Notes under the pieces: generated by a model
Told to the model about the DNA's origin: nothing
What the model saw: only the letters and a program-made list of their open reading frames with translations
Databases searched by the model: none
Shown: positions 16,579-24,885 of the stretch, piece by piece
Position numbering within the stretch: the first letter of the stretch is position 1
Layout: the number at the start of each line of letters is the position of its first letter
Source of the DNA: an uncultured Prevotellaceae bacterium
GTDB taxonomy: Bacteria; Bacteroidota; Bacteroidia; Bacteroidales; Muribaculaceae
Assembly: GCA_900318065.1 (NCBI GenBank)
Contig: ONIY01000042.1
Coordinates: forward strand, 1-38,166
Direction: 5' to 3'
Length of the DNA: 38,166 nt
Program-made: the position numbers and the translations under genes

Positions 16579-17859
16579 TCAACCGTTTCGCTTAGCGTTG
16601 CGCTCGTGACGCTTCAAGGCCTTAGGCTCGATGTTCATGCGCTCGCCTTCGAGCAGCGAGATAACACCGTCGACAGCCTTGTCGGCAGGCACTTCTTCCT
16701 TAGCACGAGCAGCACGGCACTCGGGGCAGTTGCACTCGCTGTGATACTCGGTGGGCTCGGTGTAGGTAGTGATCACACCCTCAAAGTTGCGCAATACCAC
16801 CTTGCCAGGAGCCTGTGAAATCACATACTGAGGCATTACAGGAGTCTTGCCACCGCCACCAGGAGCGTCGACCACAAATGTGGGAACGCAGTAGCCCGAG
16901 GTGTGTCCGCGCAAGCCCTCGATAATCTCGATGCCCTTCGACACTGGAGTGCGGAAGTGCTCAAGACCCATCGACAGGTCACACTGGTAGATGTAGTAAG
17001 GACGCACGCGAATCTTCACGAGTTCTTGAACCAGGTGCTTCATCACGTGAACGCAGTCGTTGATGCCGCGCAGCAGCACGCTCTGGTTGCCCAAGGGCAC
17101 ACCGGCGTTGGCGAGCATCTCGCAAGCACGGCTCGACTCGGGAGTCACCTCGTTAGGATGGTTGAAGTGAGTGTTGAGCCACACGGGATGATACTTCTTG
17201 AGCATCTCGCACAACTCGGGAGTGATGCGCTGTGGGCACACCACTGGAGTGCGTGTTCCCAGGCGGATAATCTCCACGTGAGGAATAGCGCGCAGGCGTG
17301 AGATGATATACTCAAGTTTCTTGTCGGCTACCATGAGGGCATCGCCACCCGAGAGGAGCACGTCGCGCACGCTCTCGGTCTTCTCGATATACTCCAGAGC
17401 CTTCTCAATGCGGTCGGCGCCACACTCGTTGTCGGTTTGTCCGGCAAAACGGCGACGGGTGCAGTGGCGGCAATACATCGAGCACATGTCGGTGATGAGG
17501 AACAGCACGCGGTCGGGATAACGGTGAGTCAAGCCGGGTGTGGGTGAGTCCTCGTCCTCATGCAGTGGGTCGAGCAAGTCGGCAGCAGCCTGATGTGTCT
17601 CGGCGCCAGTGGGGATGCACTGCTTGCGCACGGGGTCATGAGGATCATCGGGGTTGATAAGGCTCAGGTAATAAGGAGTGATAGCCATGCGCAAGGTGGT
17701 GAGGGTCTTTTTCACGCCCTCTTCCTCCTCGGCAGTGAGGCTGATGTATTTCTTCAAGTCCTCGAGTGTCTCGATGCGGTTCTTCACCTGCCATTTCCAG
17801 TCGTTCCACTGCTCATCGGTCACATCGGGAAACAGTTGTTTTCTTCTTGATTCTGCCAT
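16579..17859 (-). CDS. kamA: L-lysine 2,3-aminomutase (radical SAM, PLP)
   Basis: First step of lysine fermentation, L-lysine to L-beta-lysine, using S-adenosylmethionine, a 4Fe-4S cluster and PLP. From the start chosen here (426 residues) the cluster cysteines are Cys126, Cys130 and Cys133 in CSMYCRHC. The substrate-reading aspartates are Asp294 (YQCDL) and Asp331 (VVDAPGG), and the PLP lysine is Lys338 (GGGGKTP). These are one residue away from Asp293, Asp330 and Lys337 of the Clostridium subterminale enzyme, which supports true lysine specificity over the short EpmB/YodO types. A start 15 bases earlier (17874) is open; 17859 gives the better family alignment. The C-terminal CNCPECRA cysteines may bind zinc. 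Confidence 0.96.
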   Translation of the reverse strand: MAESRRKQLFPDVTDEQWNDWKWQVKNRIETLEDLKKYISLTAEEEEGVKKTLTTLRMAITPYYLSLINPDDPHDPVRKQCIPTGAETHQAAADLLDPLHEDEDSPTPGLTHRYPDRVLFLITDMCSMYCRHCTRRRFAGQTDNECGADRIEKALEYIEKTESVRDVLLSGGDALMVADKKLEYIISRLRAIPHVEIIRLGTRTPVVCPQRITPELCEMLKKYHPVWLNTHFNHPNEVTPESSRACEMLANAGVPLGNQSVLLRGINDCVHVMKHLVQELVKIRVRPYYIYQCDLSMGLEHFRTPVSKGIEIIEGLRGHTSGYCVPTFVVDAPGGGGKTPVMPQYVISQAPGKVVLRNFEGVITTYTEPTEYHSECNCPECRAARAKEEVPADKAVDGVISLLEGERMNIEPKALKRHERNAKRNG

Positions 17860-17935
17860 GATAAACAATTTCATGAATTCTAGCTACCCGAGGCGCGCTC
17901 AACGGGTGGCACGCCTCGTGAAGCCATAAATCTAA

Positions 17936-19009
17936 TTAAGCATAAAGTTCCTCAAAGATTTTGCGCAGCTCGGGGCACTCACGCAGCTCTTGCAGAGTGA
18001 ACTCGGCGTGACCCTTGGTGTAGCCGTTACCAATGATCATGTTGGTGTCGGCACCAATACCCTCGGCGCCCAGGGCAGCCTTGGTGAAGCTGGTAGCCAT
18101 CGAGAAGAAGTAAACCACACCGTCGTCGCGTGTGCAGAGCACAGCAGTCATCTCGCAGTCGGGAACGTTAACGCAGTTGATGGTAACGTCGGCCATCTTG
18201 CCATCGGTGAGCTTGCTCACGAGTTCATAAACCTGAACAGGAGTCATGCCGGCAACGCTCTCTACCACGTCGCAGAAGCCCAGGTCCTTGATGCGCTTGG
18301 TCGACTTGGGGCTATTGGCAAGACCTATCACCTTACCGGTAACACCCACGCGCTTCTTGGCCTCGTAGCAGCACAGCATACCGCTCTTGCCACCGGCACC
18401 CAGGATAACCACGTTCTGGCCATACTGGCACAGCTTGGCAGTTTGTGCTGGAGCACCAGCCACGTCGAGTGCGCTCAAAGCGAGCTTCTCGGGCATGTCA
18501 TCGGGAATTTTGGCATAGATACCACTCTCAAAGAGGATTGCCTTACCCTTGATGTCTACCTGGTCAACGTCGGCCTTGATGTTGAGGATCTCGTCGATGC
18601 GCAGTGGGGTGAGCGACAGCGACACGAGAGTAGCGATGCGGTCGCCTTCCTTGAGGTCGATCTTGCCCTTGAGTGCATCGCCTATCTTCTCTACAGTACC
18701 CAGCAACATACCACCCGAACCGGTGCGGCGGTTGCGGTGCTTGCCCTGCAGCTCCACGTTGAGGAACATCTCTTTCTTAATCTCCTCCATTACCTCGGCC
18801 TCATCGTCGGGATTCTTGGCCTGGCTCTTGGCATAGTTGTGGATGTCGGTAAACGAAGCCGAGTCGATATTCAAGGTTTGAACGTCAATCAAGATCTCGT
18901 TGTCATAGATCTCGTCCATGTTGTTATCGAGCTTGTTGGCTGGTTGTGGCAGAACGCCCACTGGTTCAATTACTCGGTGTGTACCGAATCTATTTCCATG
19001 TTTTTGCAT
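17936..19009 (-). CDS. kdd: L-erythro-3,5-diaminohexanoate dehydrogenase
   Basis: It oxidises 3,5-diaminohexanoate to 5-amino-3-oxohexanoate with NAD(P)+ and release of ammonia. The 357-residue protein has a medium-chain-dehydrogenase-like shape. Its N-terminal half begins with the typical GTHRVIEPVGVLPQPA, and a Rossmann domain follows with VVILGAGGKSGM near residue 204. It lies between kce and kamA, directly in pathway order. The family was defined from lysine-fermenting anaerobes, and the length and start match. A 196-base spacer with a GTTGAGTA word array separates it from kce. Confidence 0.95.
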   Translation of the reverse strand: MQKHGNRFGTHRVIEPVGVLPQPANKLDNNMDEIYDNEILIDVQTLNIDSASFTDIHNYAKSQAKNPDDEAEVMEEIKKEMFLNVELQGKHRNRRTGSGGMLLGTVEKIGDALKGKIDLKEGDRIATLVSLSLTPLRIDEILNIKADVDQVDIKGKAILFESGIYAKIPDDMPEKLALSALDVAGAPAQTAKLCQYGQNVVILGAGGKSGMLCCYEAKKRVGVTGKVIGLANSPKSTKRIKDLGFCDVVESVAGMTPVQVYELVSKLTDGKMADVTINCVNVPDCEMTAVLCTRDDGVVYFFSMATSFTKAALGAEGIGADTNMIIGNGYTKGHAEFTLQELRECPELRKIFEELYA

Positions 19010-19072
19010 TGTCTTTGTTATTTTTATTGTTAATAATCTTTTTATTTGCTTGCAATAGTGTTGAGGCTATAT

Positions 19073-19200
19073 AAGTTGAGTAGTTGAGTAGTTGAGTAGT
19101 TGAATAGTTGAATAGTTGAATAGTTGAATAGTTGAGTAGCACTGCTTTACTATTTCACTGCTTTACTATTTTACTACTTTACTATTTTACTGCTCCACTT
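19073..19200. repeat. GTTGAGTA/GTTGAATA 8-bp array with complementary right arm (kce-kdd spacer)
   Basis: About eight GTTGAGTA/GTTGAATA units (19076-19139) are followed by TTTACTATTT, ACTGCTTT and TCAACTATTTT words to 19200. The right arm is loosely complementary to the left, so an imperfect hairpin of over 100 bases is possible in the operon transcript. Confidence 0.8.
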
Positions 19201-19205
19201 TTCAA

Positions 19206-20039
19206 CTATTTTCTTGGTGGCAGGCCCAGGATTTCGCGTGCCTCGTCGCTGGTGGCGATGGGTCGGCCCAGTTCCTTGGCAATGCGCACCACCTTCTCCA
19301 CGAGCTCACCGTTGCTCTTGGCGAGAACGCCTTTCTCCAGGTAGAGGTTGTCCTCAAATCCCACGCGCACGTTGCCACCCATAGCGATGGCGGCAGCTGC
19401 CATTGGGAAGGCATGACGTCCCACGCCTGTCACTGTCCAGGTAGAGCCGGCAGGAATGCCGTTCACGAGCCAGCACAGGTTGGCTACAGTGGCTGGTGTA
19501 CATCCAGGCACGCCCAGCACGAAGTTGAACTGCATGGGTGCTCCGGGAGCCTCGCCCTTGCGCGCCATCTTGAGGATGGTGTCGAGGTGACCCATCTCAA
19601 AGCACTCATACTCGGGCTTGATGCCACGCTCCATCATGCGCTTGCCAAAGGCACGCATCGTGGGCATGGTGTTGTCGAAAATCTCGTCGCCAAAGTTGCA
19701 GGTACCGCAGTCGAGGGTAGCCATCTCGGGAAGTGGTGTGGTGTCGGTCGACTGAAGGCGCTCGTCGGGGCTCATGCCCACAGCACCACCAGTAGAAGGA
19801 ATCAAAATCACATTGGGGCACTCCTTGAGGATAGCCTCCTCACACTCCTGGAAGCGGGCACGGTCTTGAGTGGGTGTGCCATCGTCCCAGCGAACGTGCA
19901 GGTGCACAATGGCAGCACCGGCGTCGACGGCCGATTTTGCCTCGCGAACGATCTCCTCAACGGTATAGGGAACATTTGGGTTTTGCTCCTTGGTAACCTC
20001 GGCACCGCAAATAGCGGCGGTAATTATCAGTTTATCCAT
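19206..20039 (-). CDS. kce: 3-keto-5-aminohexanoate cleavage enzyme
   Basis: A BKACE-family zinc enzyme that condenses 5-amino-3-oxohexanoate with acetyl-CoA to give 3-aminobutyryl-CoA and acetoacetate. The 277 residues match the family. The zinc ligands are visible as His46 and His48 (VHLHVR) and Glu229 (GFEDN), next to Arg225 and Asp230. Ser82 and Glu143 also sit at the positions described for the enzyme of Candidatus Cloacimonas. The BKACE family contains many substrate specificities, but the flanking kdd and kal genes make the lysine role very likely. Confidence 0.96.
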   Translation of the reverse strand: MDKLIITAAICGAEVTKEQNPNVPYTVEEIVREAKSAVDAGAAIVHLHVRWDDGTPTQDRARFQECEEAILKECPNVILIPSTGGAVGMSPDERLQSTDTTPLPEMATLDCGTCNFGDEIFDNTMPTMRAFGKRMMERGIKPEYECFEMGHLDTILKMARKGEAPGAPMQFNFVLGVPGCTPATVANLCWLVNGIPAGSTWTVTGVGRHAFPMAAAAIAMGGNVRVGFEDNLYLEKGVLAKSNGELVEKVVRIAKELGRPIATSDEAREILGLPPRK

Positions 20040-20131
20040 TTGGTTGTTGATTGTTTTATTGTTTATTGGTTTTAGCTCTTAGCCTGAGAGCAAAGTCTCA
20101 CTAATCTCTAATCACTAATCAGCGCTAAGCA

Positions 20132-20518
20132 CTACTTGCGCTGGCAGTCCTTGGGGGTCACGCAGGTGCCACTGGCGCGGCACACCACGATGGGCTCGTC
20201 GAGCTCGTCGGCAGCCGAGGGCGAGATGTCGGGGCGTGAGATAGCCACCTTGCGGGCCTCAAACTGCATGTGACGCGATGTGTTGCCTTCCTTGTCGATC
20301 CATCCCTCGGCCTCGATGAAGTCGCCAGCATAAACTGGTGCCAGGAAGTCGATGCTGTCGTAGGCGCGGAAGAGTCCCTCGTCGCCGTCACGCATTATCA
20401 AGAGTTCGGTAGCCACGTCACCAAAGAGGTGAACCATGTGAGCTCCATCTACCAAGTTGCCACCGTAGTGGGCATCCTTTGCGCTCATGCGCAGTCTAAT
20501 CTTTGTTCTGTATTCCAT
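20132..20518 (-). CDS. kal: 3-aminobutyryl-CoA ammonia lyase
   Basis: A small hotdog-fold lyase of 128 residues that removes ammonia from L-3-aminobutyryl-CoA to give crotonyl-CoA, which Bcd then reduces. The [19 protein letters not shown] stretch (about residues 16-34) forms the central hotdog helix, with an Asp at the active-site position, followed by [21 protein letters not shown]. Length and neighbours agree with known Kal. It is the second gene of the operon, between atoD and kce. Confidence 0.94.
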   Translation of the reverse strand: MEYRTKIRLRMSAKDAHYGGNLVDGAHMVHLFGDVATELLIMRDGDEGLFRAYDSIDFLAPVYAGDFIEAEGWIDKEGNTSRHMQFEARKVAISRPDISPSAADELDEPIVVCRASGTCVTPKDCQRK

Positions 20519-20528
20519 CGTTTTCGAA

Positions 20529-20620
20529 GTGTTACTGTTGAGTGTGAAGTGTCAAGTATATTTTTCTCCTAATAAATTGAGGTCAAGTCGCTTAACACTT
20601 AAACTTAACATTTATGACTT
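20529..20620. repeat. Two-armed GTTGAGTG/AACACTTAA array between atoD and kal
   Basis: GTTGAGTG, TGAAGTG and TCAAGTA words at 20536-20558 face CTTAACACTTAAACTTAAC at 20590-20609. It is shorter and more decayed than the other operon spacers. Confidence 0.6.
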
Positions 20621-20625
20621 AGATT

Positions 20626-21276
20626 TTATTTTTCCACGTAAATGCCGTCAACGTAGATACCCGATGCGTGAACGCACTCTGGCTTGATCTCGCCCACCTT
20701 CACCAGTTTCTCGGCCTCTACCACTACATAGTCGGCAGCGGTAGCCATCAGTGGGTTGAAATTGTTGGTAGTTCCCAGGAACACCATGTTGCCAAACTCG
20801 TCAACGATGTTGGCGCGCAGGAAAGCGATGTCGGCCTTCAATGGCTTCTCGAGCAGGTAGTCCTTACCATCAACGGTAACCACGTCCTTGCCATCGGCCA
20901 TGATGGTGCCCATGCCTGTTGGGGTGAGCACGCCACCCAGGCCAGCACCTGCCGCACGGATGCGCTCGGCGAGAGTTCCTTGAGGCACATACTCCACAAT
21001 GAGAGTGCCCTCGTTCTTCTGCAACGCGGTCTGCTTGTTGGTACCGGTGTGAGAAACGATAGCTTTCTTCACTTGATGATTTGTCACTAACTTGCCGTGG
21101 GCCACCTCGTCGTAGGCGGTATCGTTGGCAATAATGGTTAAGTCCTTGACGCCTTTCTCCACGATAGCGTCGATAATTTGTGTGGCACTACCCACACCCA
21201 GGAAGCCGCCAAACATGATGGTCATTCCATCGTGCACTTTTTCAACGGCTTGCTCAAGCGTTATCTGCTTATTCAT
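20626..21276 (-). CDS. atoD: Butyryl-CoA:acetoacetate CoA-transferase, alpha subunit
   Basis: The alpha subunit of the CoA-transferase has 216 residues, the standard length. The conserved FGGFLGVGSATQIIDAI near residue 22 is the glycine-rich CoA-binding segment, and the stretches TIIANDTA, VEYVPQGTLAERIRAAGAGLGG and LKADIAFLRANIVDEFGN are typical. It opens the 15-gene operon, downstream of a TATATTTG promoter box, while its beta partner atoA is the tenth gene. The pair transfers CoA from butyryl-CoA to acetoacetate and so releases butyrate. Confidence 0.94.
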   Translation of the reverse strand: MNKQITLEQAVEKVHDGMTIMFGGFLGVGSATQIIDAIVEKGVKDLTIIANDTAYDEVAHGKLVTNHQVKKAIVSHTGTNKQTALQKNEGTLIVEYVPQGTLAERIRAAGAGLGGVLTPTGMGTIMADGKDVVTVDGKDYLLEKPLKADIAFLRANIVDEFGNMVFLGTTNNFNPLMATAADYVVVEAEKLVKVGEIKPECVHASGIYVDGIYVEK

Positions 21277-21344
21277 ATTGGTTATGTTTAGGAATTAGTT
21301 GATAATTGTCTATTTAAAAAACTTGATTTACTCTAATAAGTGTG

Positions 21345-21372
21345 CAAATATAGTCAAAATTCACGACACAAA
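21345..21372 (-). promoter_or_regulatory. Promoter of the lysine fermentation operon
   Basis: On the - strand TATATTTG (21352 to 21345) is a perfect TAnnTTTG -7 box, and TTTG (21372 to 21369) can act as the -33 element with a 16-base spacer, shorter than usual. Transcription would start near 21338, giving a leader of about 60 bases before atoD. I see no riboswitch in it. Confidence 0.65.
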
Positions 21373-21513
21373 AAAACCTTTTTACACCTTATTTTTAGCA
21401 AAAATCTCCACACCCCACCTAACATCAATAATCACAACACTTTGCGACATTTCCCAACAACGGTCAAGCGCAGCCATTTTGTTGCCAAAATCACAAAAAA
21501 ATTGAGCCCAATG

Positions 21514-21545
21514 ATTGTTTTTCTCACTTTTTATCTCTACCTTTG
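21514..21545 (+). promoter_or_regulatory. Promoter of the secreted protein gene at 21580
   Basis: TACCTTTG at 21538-21545 is a perfect -7 box, and ATTG at 21514-21517 lies 20 bases upstream. The predicted start of transcription is about 28 bases before the ATG at 21580. It is divergent from the lysine operon promoter, about 170 bases away. Confidence 0.65.
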
Positions 21546-21579
21546 TGGAGACTAAGTGAATCCCCTAAAAAGAATCGGT

Positions 21580-22161
21580 ATGAAAACTCGTGTATTTTTA
21601 TTTTTGGCCGTGATGATGGCCAGCGTGTCGATTGCTGGCGCGCAGAACCATGACAAGCGCATGGCACAGATTCGCCAGGCCTATGCCGACCGTCTGGAAA
21701 TAATGAACAACAATCCCTATGAGAGTCAAATGTTTAACCAAGTCAATGTTGACTTGGCGCAGAACATGCCTGGCTCGGGATTGCGCGAGGTGCACGACAG
21801 GTATTATTTTACCCAAGAGCAGTATAGCACCGACGGTTCAATGGACAGTCAGGTATACTTCGTCACAAGCACCAGAACCTATGCCATGGGAGCCCACAAG
21901 TGGTACTGGGAATTCCTGTGGGACTCGATGGAGGGCGACCCAATGTTTGCCTACTTGGTGCGTCAAGAGGGTGACGCCAGGCAGGAGTATCGCTTCTATT
22001 TCGAGAACAACAAATTGATAAAGGTTGTTCCTGATGTGAAGCAATGGCCCAAGGACGACGGCGGCATGAACCTGCACCCGCAGGTAATCAGCAAGCCTGC
22101 CGACGTGCTGAAACTCATGAAAGAGAAGCAAGCCGAGTTCATACACCTGATAAAGGAGTAG
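21580..22161 (+). CDS. Secreted hypothetical protein
   Basis: I do not recognise the family. The 193-residue protein has a clear signal peptide (MKTRVFLFLAVMMASVSIAGA, cleavage about residue 21 before QN). The mature part is rich in aromatic, Met and charged residues (TMA-free, no Cys), and the pattern KWYWEFLWDSMEGDPMFAYLV near residue 107 alternates like beta strands. An upstream in-frame GTG at 21556 would add eight residues, but the ATG at 21580 puts the signal peptide at the start and leaves room for the leader. It is a single-gene unit with its own promoter. Location outside the inner membrane is likely; function is unknown. Confidence 0.8.
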   Translation: MKTRVFLFLAVMMASVSIAGAQNHDKRMAQIRQAYADRLEIMNNNPYESQMFNQVNVDLAQNMPGSGLREVHDRYYFTQEQYSTDGSMDSQVYFVTSTRTYAMGAHKWYWEFLWDSMEGDPMFAYLVRQEGDARQEYRFYFENNKLIKVVPDVKQWPKDDGGMNLHPQVISKPADVLKLMKEKQAEFIHLIKE

Positions 22162-22199
22162 CGAAGCTGCCGTGAAACTGAGAACATATTTATCAATAA

Positions 22200-22220
22200 C
22201 CCGCCATTTTTTTTGGCGGG
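22200..22220 (+). terminator. Small hairpin, possible terminator of the secreted protein gene
   Basis: CCCGCCA (22200-22206) and TGGCGGG (22214-22220) pair around a loop of seven T. No clean T-run follows, so termination may be weak. The hairpin also contains the TTTG -33 box of the next promoter. Confidence 0.5.
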
Positions 22221-22243
22221 TCGCTGAATTTTACCTACCTTTG
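22212..22243 (+). promoter_or_regulatory. Promoter of the aminotransferase gene
   Basis: TTTG at 22212-22215 and TACCTTTG at 22236-22243, spaced by 20 bases, match the Bacteroidetes consensus fully. The leader is about 65 bases. Confidence 0.75.
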
Positions 22244-22315
22244 CCCGCAAGATTGGAAAAACATCCGGTCTATCAACTATAGAAATTTTCTAACACAATT
22301 AACTATAAAACAACT

Positions 22316-23509
22316 ATGCCTAACATTTCACAACGCGGCATCGACATGCCCGCTTCTCCAATTCGCAAACTTGCCCCCTTTGCCGTAGCAGCAAAGCAAA
22401 AGGGCATTAAAGTGTATCACCTCAACATTGGCCAGCCCGACATCGCCACTCCACAGGAGGGTCTTGACGCGCTCAAGAACATCGACCGCAAGGTGCTCGA
22501 GTATTCTCCATCGCAAGGCTATCAGAGCTACCTCGACAAGCTGGTGGGCTACTATGGCCGCTACGACATCAAGCTGGATGCCAGCAACATCATCGTCACC
22601 TGCGGTGGCAGCGAGGCACTGCAGTTTGCTTTCCTCTCTTGCTTCAACCCTGGCGACGAACTCATCGTTCCCGAACCCGTGTATGCCAACTATATGGGCT
22701 TTGCCAACGAGATGGGCGTGAAGGTGCGCACCATCACCACCAAGATTGAGAACAGCTATGCACTGCCATCGATTGAGGAGTTTGAGAAGCTTATCACCGA
22801 CCGCACCCGCGCAATCATGATTTGCAACCCCAACAACCCCACCGGAACACTCTACAGCGACGAGGAGCTCCTGCAGCTGCGCGACCTAGTGAAGAAACAC
22901 GACCTCTACCTCATCAGCGACGAGGTGTATCGTGAGTTCCGTTACAACGACAAGCCTTACCTGAGCGCTCTTCACCTCGAGGGCATCGAGGACAACGCCA
23001 TCGTTATCGACTCGGTATCGAAGCGCTACAGCGAGTGCGGCATCCGCATTGGTGCCTTCATCACTCGCAACAAGCAACTGCTCACCACTGTGATGAAGTT
23101 TGCCCAGGCTCGCCTCAGCCCCCCATTGATTGGTCAAGTGGTTGCCGAGGCTTCACTCGCAGCACCTCAGGCCTACCATCAGGGAGTTTATGACGAGTAC
23201 ATCGCTCGTCGCAACTGCCTGGTAGAGGGCTTGAACAAGATTCCTGGAGTGTTTGCTCCAATGCCCATGGGTGCCTTCTATGCCATGGCAAAGTTGCCCG
23301 TAGAGGACTGCGACGACTTCTGCCGCTGGTGCCTTGAGGAGTTCAGCTATGAGGGCGAGACAGTGATGATGGCTCCTGCCACCGGTTTCTACGCCACTCC
23401 AGGTGCCGGAAAGAACGAGGTGCGCATGGCCTACGTGCTCAAGATCGAAGACCTCAAGCGCGCTCTCGTAGTGCTCGAGAAAGCCCTCGAAGCCTACAAC
23501 GCAAGATAA
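22316..23509 (+). CDS. PLP-dependent class I/II aminotransferase (aspartate aminotransferase-like)
   Basis: A fold-type I aminotransferase of 397 residues. PLP-site marks are visible: CGGSEALQFAF at 96-106, the NPNNPTGT motif at 171-178, SDEVY at 201-205 and the PLP lysine Lys236 in SVSKRYSECGIRIG. The C-terminal arginine that binds the substrate carboxylate should be in EVRMAYV near residue 379. It would transfer amino groups from an amino acid to 2-oxoglutarate or a similar acceptor. Enzymes of this subgroup are usually called aspartate aminotransferase, but the specificity is not readable here. It is a single-gene unit with its own promoter and a strong terminator. Confidence 0.9.
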   Translation: MPNISQRGIDMPASPIRKLAPFAVAAKQKGIKVYHLNIGQPDIATPQEGLDALKNIDRKVLEYSPSQGYQSYLDKLVGYYGRYDIKLDASNIIVTCGGSEALQFAFLSCFNPGDELIVPEPVYANYMGFANEMGVKVRTITTKIENSYALPSIEEFEKLITDRTRAIMICNPNNPTGTLYSDEELLQLRDLVKKHDLYLISDEVYREFRYNDKPYLSALHLEGIEDNAIVIDSVSKRYSECGIRIGAFITRNKQLLTTVMKFAQARLSPPLIGQVVAEASLAAPQAYHQGVYDEYIARRNCLVEGLNKIPGVFAPMPMGAFYAMAKLPVEDCDDFCRWCLEEFSYEGETVMMAPATGFYATPGAGKNEVRMAYVLKIEDLKRALVVLEKALEAYNAR

Positions 23510-23537
23510 TCAATCTTCACATTCTAGATAATAACAC

Positions 23538-23571
23538 AATCGCCAGAGCCACAATAGGTTCTGGCGATTTT
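23538..23571. terminator. Bidirectional terminator between aminotransferase and methyltransferase genes
   Basis: AATCGCCAGAGCC (23538-23550) pairs with GGTTCTGGCGATT (23557-23569) with one G-T contact and a 6-base loop, followed by TTTATTAT. The genes on both sides converge on it. Confidence 0.88.
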
Positions 23572-23600
23572 ATTATAGTAATGACTCTATAGTCAAGAAA

Positions 23601-24371
23601 CTACTTGATAAGATGGTTGCGGCGGAGTTCGCTGATGGTGATTGCTGCCGCAATGCCCACGTTGAGGCTCTCGCTGTGCTCGCCCTTGCGCGGCATGGCG
23701 GGAATGTGCAGGCGCTGGGTCACATGAGCAGCAATCTTGGGACTGATGCCCTGCCCCTCGTTGCCAAAGATGACAAACGCTCCACCCTCGGGCAGCTTAG
23801 CACCGTAGATGTTGTCGCCATCGAGAAACGTTCCCATCACGGGCATGTCGTCATAGTCGTCGAGGAAGAAGTCGAGGTCGCAGTAATGCACCTTCACACG
23901 GCTTATCGCCCCCATGGTGGCTTGCACCACCTTGTGGTTGTAGACGTCGACCGTCGACTTGCTGGCAAAGATGTTGCGAATGCCATACCAGTCGGCAAGT
24001 CGCATGATGGTGCCCAGGTTGCCAGGGTCCTGGATGTTGTCGAGCACGATGTTCAAGCCCGAGCGCACCTCATCGTGGGTATAGCTGGTCTCGGGAATCT
24101 CATACACCGCCATCACGTCGCTGGGCGTGGTGAACTGCGACATGCGCGCCATCTGGCTCTTGTGGGCGAGCACGAGCTTGGGGTAATGCTCGGCAGTGCC
24201 CTGCTGCTCATACCATGCCTTGGTGGCGATAAGATACCGGCAGTTGAACGCCCGCCAGGTGTCGCGCACACATTTCCATCCCTCGGCGACAAAGAGGCGT
24301 TCCTTGTCGCGATATTTCTTCACTGCCAGCGATGACACCAGCTTGATTATTCCGTTGTTAATGTCTTGCAT
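23601..24371 (-). CDS. TrmH/SpoU-family RNA 2'-O-methyltransferase
   Basis: An RNA ribose methyltransferase with the SPOUT knot, acting on rRNA or tRNA with S-adenosylmethionine. The three SpoU motifs are present: DNIQDPGNLGTIMRLADWYG, FVIFGNEGQGIS, and PAMPRKGEHSESLNVGIAAAI at the C-terminus. An N-terminal substrate-binding domain (VKKYRDKERLFVAEGWK) is of the RlmB/TsnR type. The start at 24371 is preferred because homologues begin a few residues before this VKKYRDKE-like stretch; a start at 24398 would overlap the preceding gene by 17 bases and cannot be excluded. It appears to be the third gene of a unit with the phosphatase and the lipoprotein. The target nucleotide is unknown. Confidence 0.9.
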   Translation of the reverse strand: MQDINNGIIKLVSSLAVKKYRDKERLFVAEGWKCVRDTWRAFNCRYLIATKAWYEQQGTAEHYPKLVLAHKSQMARMSQFTTPSDVMAVYEIPETSYTHDEVRSGLNIVLDNIQDPGNLGTIMRLADWYGIRNIFASKSTVDVYNHKVVQATMGAISRVKVHYCDLDFFLDDYDDMPVMGTFLDGDNIYGAKLPEGGAFVIFGNEGQGISPKIAAHVTQRLHIPAMPRKGEHSESLNVGIAAAITISELRRNHLIK

Positions 24372-24381
24372 AGGGATTTTA

Positions 24382-24870
24382 TCATTGTTGAGGTTCAAAG
24401 CGTCGGAACTGTCCCCGTGGCGTGACGGGCCTGTTGCTCACCACCTGTGGCGGCATGTGCTCCCATCGCTCCTGATAATGGTCGTCATAATTCTCGGCCT
24501 GGTCATACTCATAATCGTCGATGTGGTCGAGATACTCGTCGCCAAACACATCATAATATTCCTCCTCCAGGTCGCTTGCCGTCTTGGGGTCGGGGAGGGT
24601 CATGCGGCTGCTATTGCTCCTTGAGGAGTGGCTAGCGTGCGCCGCTTGCTCCACCGCCTGTACAGCCTGGGCAACATGGTCCTGAGGCTCAATGCTGTCG
24701 GCAACCTCCACTTTGTGGGTGTCGCTGGCATTGATGTTGATTTCCCTCTCAGGAAAGTCCTGTTGCTGCGAGATAATGTCGCTCGTTTTCTTATCGTTGC
24801 GACAACCGCTCACCGTCATCACCATCATTGTGACAAACGAGAGAAGAATTAATTTATAATGTGTCCTCAT
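24382..24870 (-). CDS. Small acidic lipoprotein, hypothetical
   Basis: I do not recognise a family. The 162-residue protein has a lipoprotein signal (hydrophobic LILLSFVTMMVMTVSGC, lipobox VSGC, Cys at about residue 23). The mature part is hydrophilic, with an acidic, Tyr-rich stretch at about 113-140 (EEEYYDVFGDEYLDHIDDYEY) and an Arg/Pro/Gln-rich end. No folded domain is obvious. The gene begins 15 bases after the phosphatase gene and runs into the methyltransferase gene, so it is co-transcribed. It may be a partner of the periplasmic tail of the phosphatase, which is inference from position. Confidence 0.75.
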   Translation of the reverse strand: MRTHYKLILLSFVTMMVMTVSGCRNDKKTSDIISQQQDFPEREININASDTHKVEVADSIEPQDHVAQAVQAVEQAAHASHSSRSNSSRMTLPDPKTASDLEEEYYDVFGDEYLDHIDDYEYDQAENYDDHYQERWEHMPPQVVSNRPVTPRGQFRRFEPQQ

Positions 24871-24885
24871 CGCTATTCGTAAAGA

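Noticed and set aside
22200-22220. Firm terminator call for the T-loop hairpin
   Set aside because: No T-run follows the stem on either strand, so it is listed only as a possible terminator.
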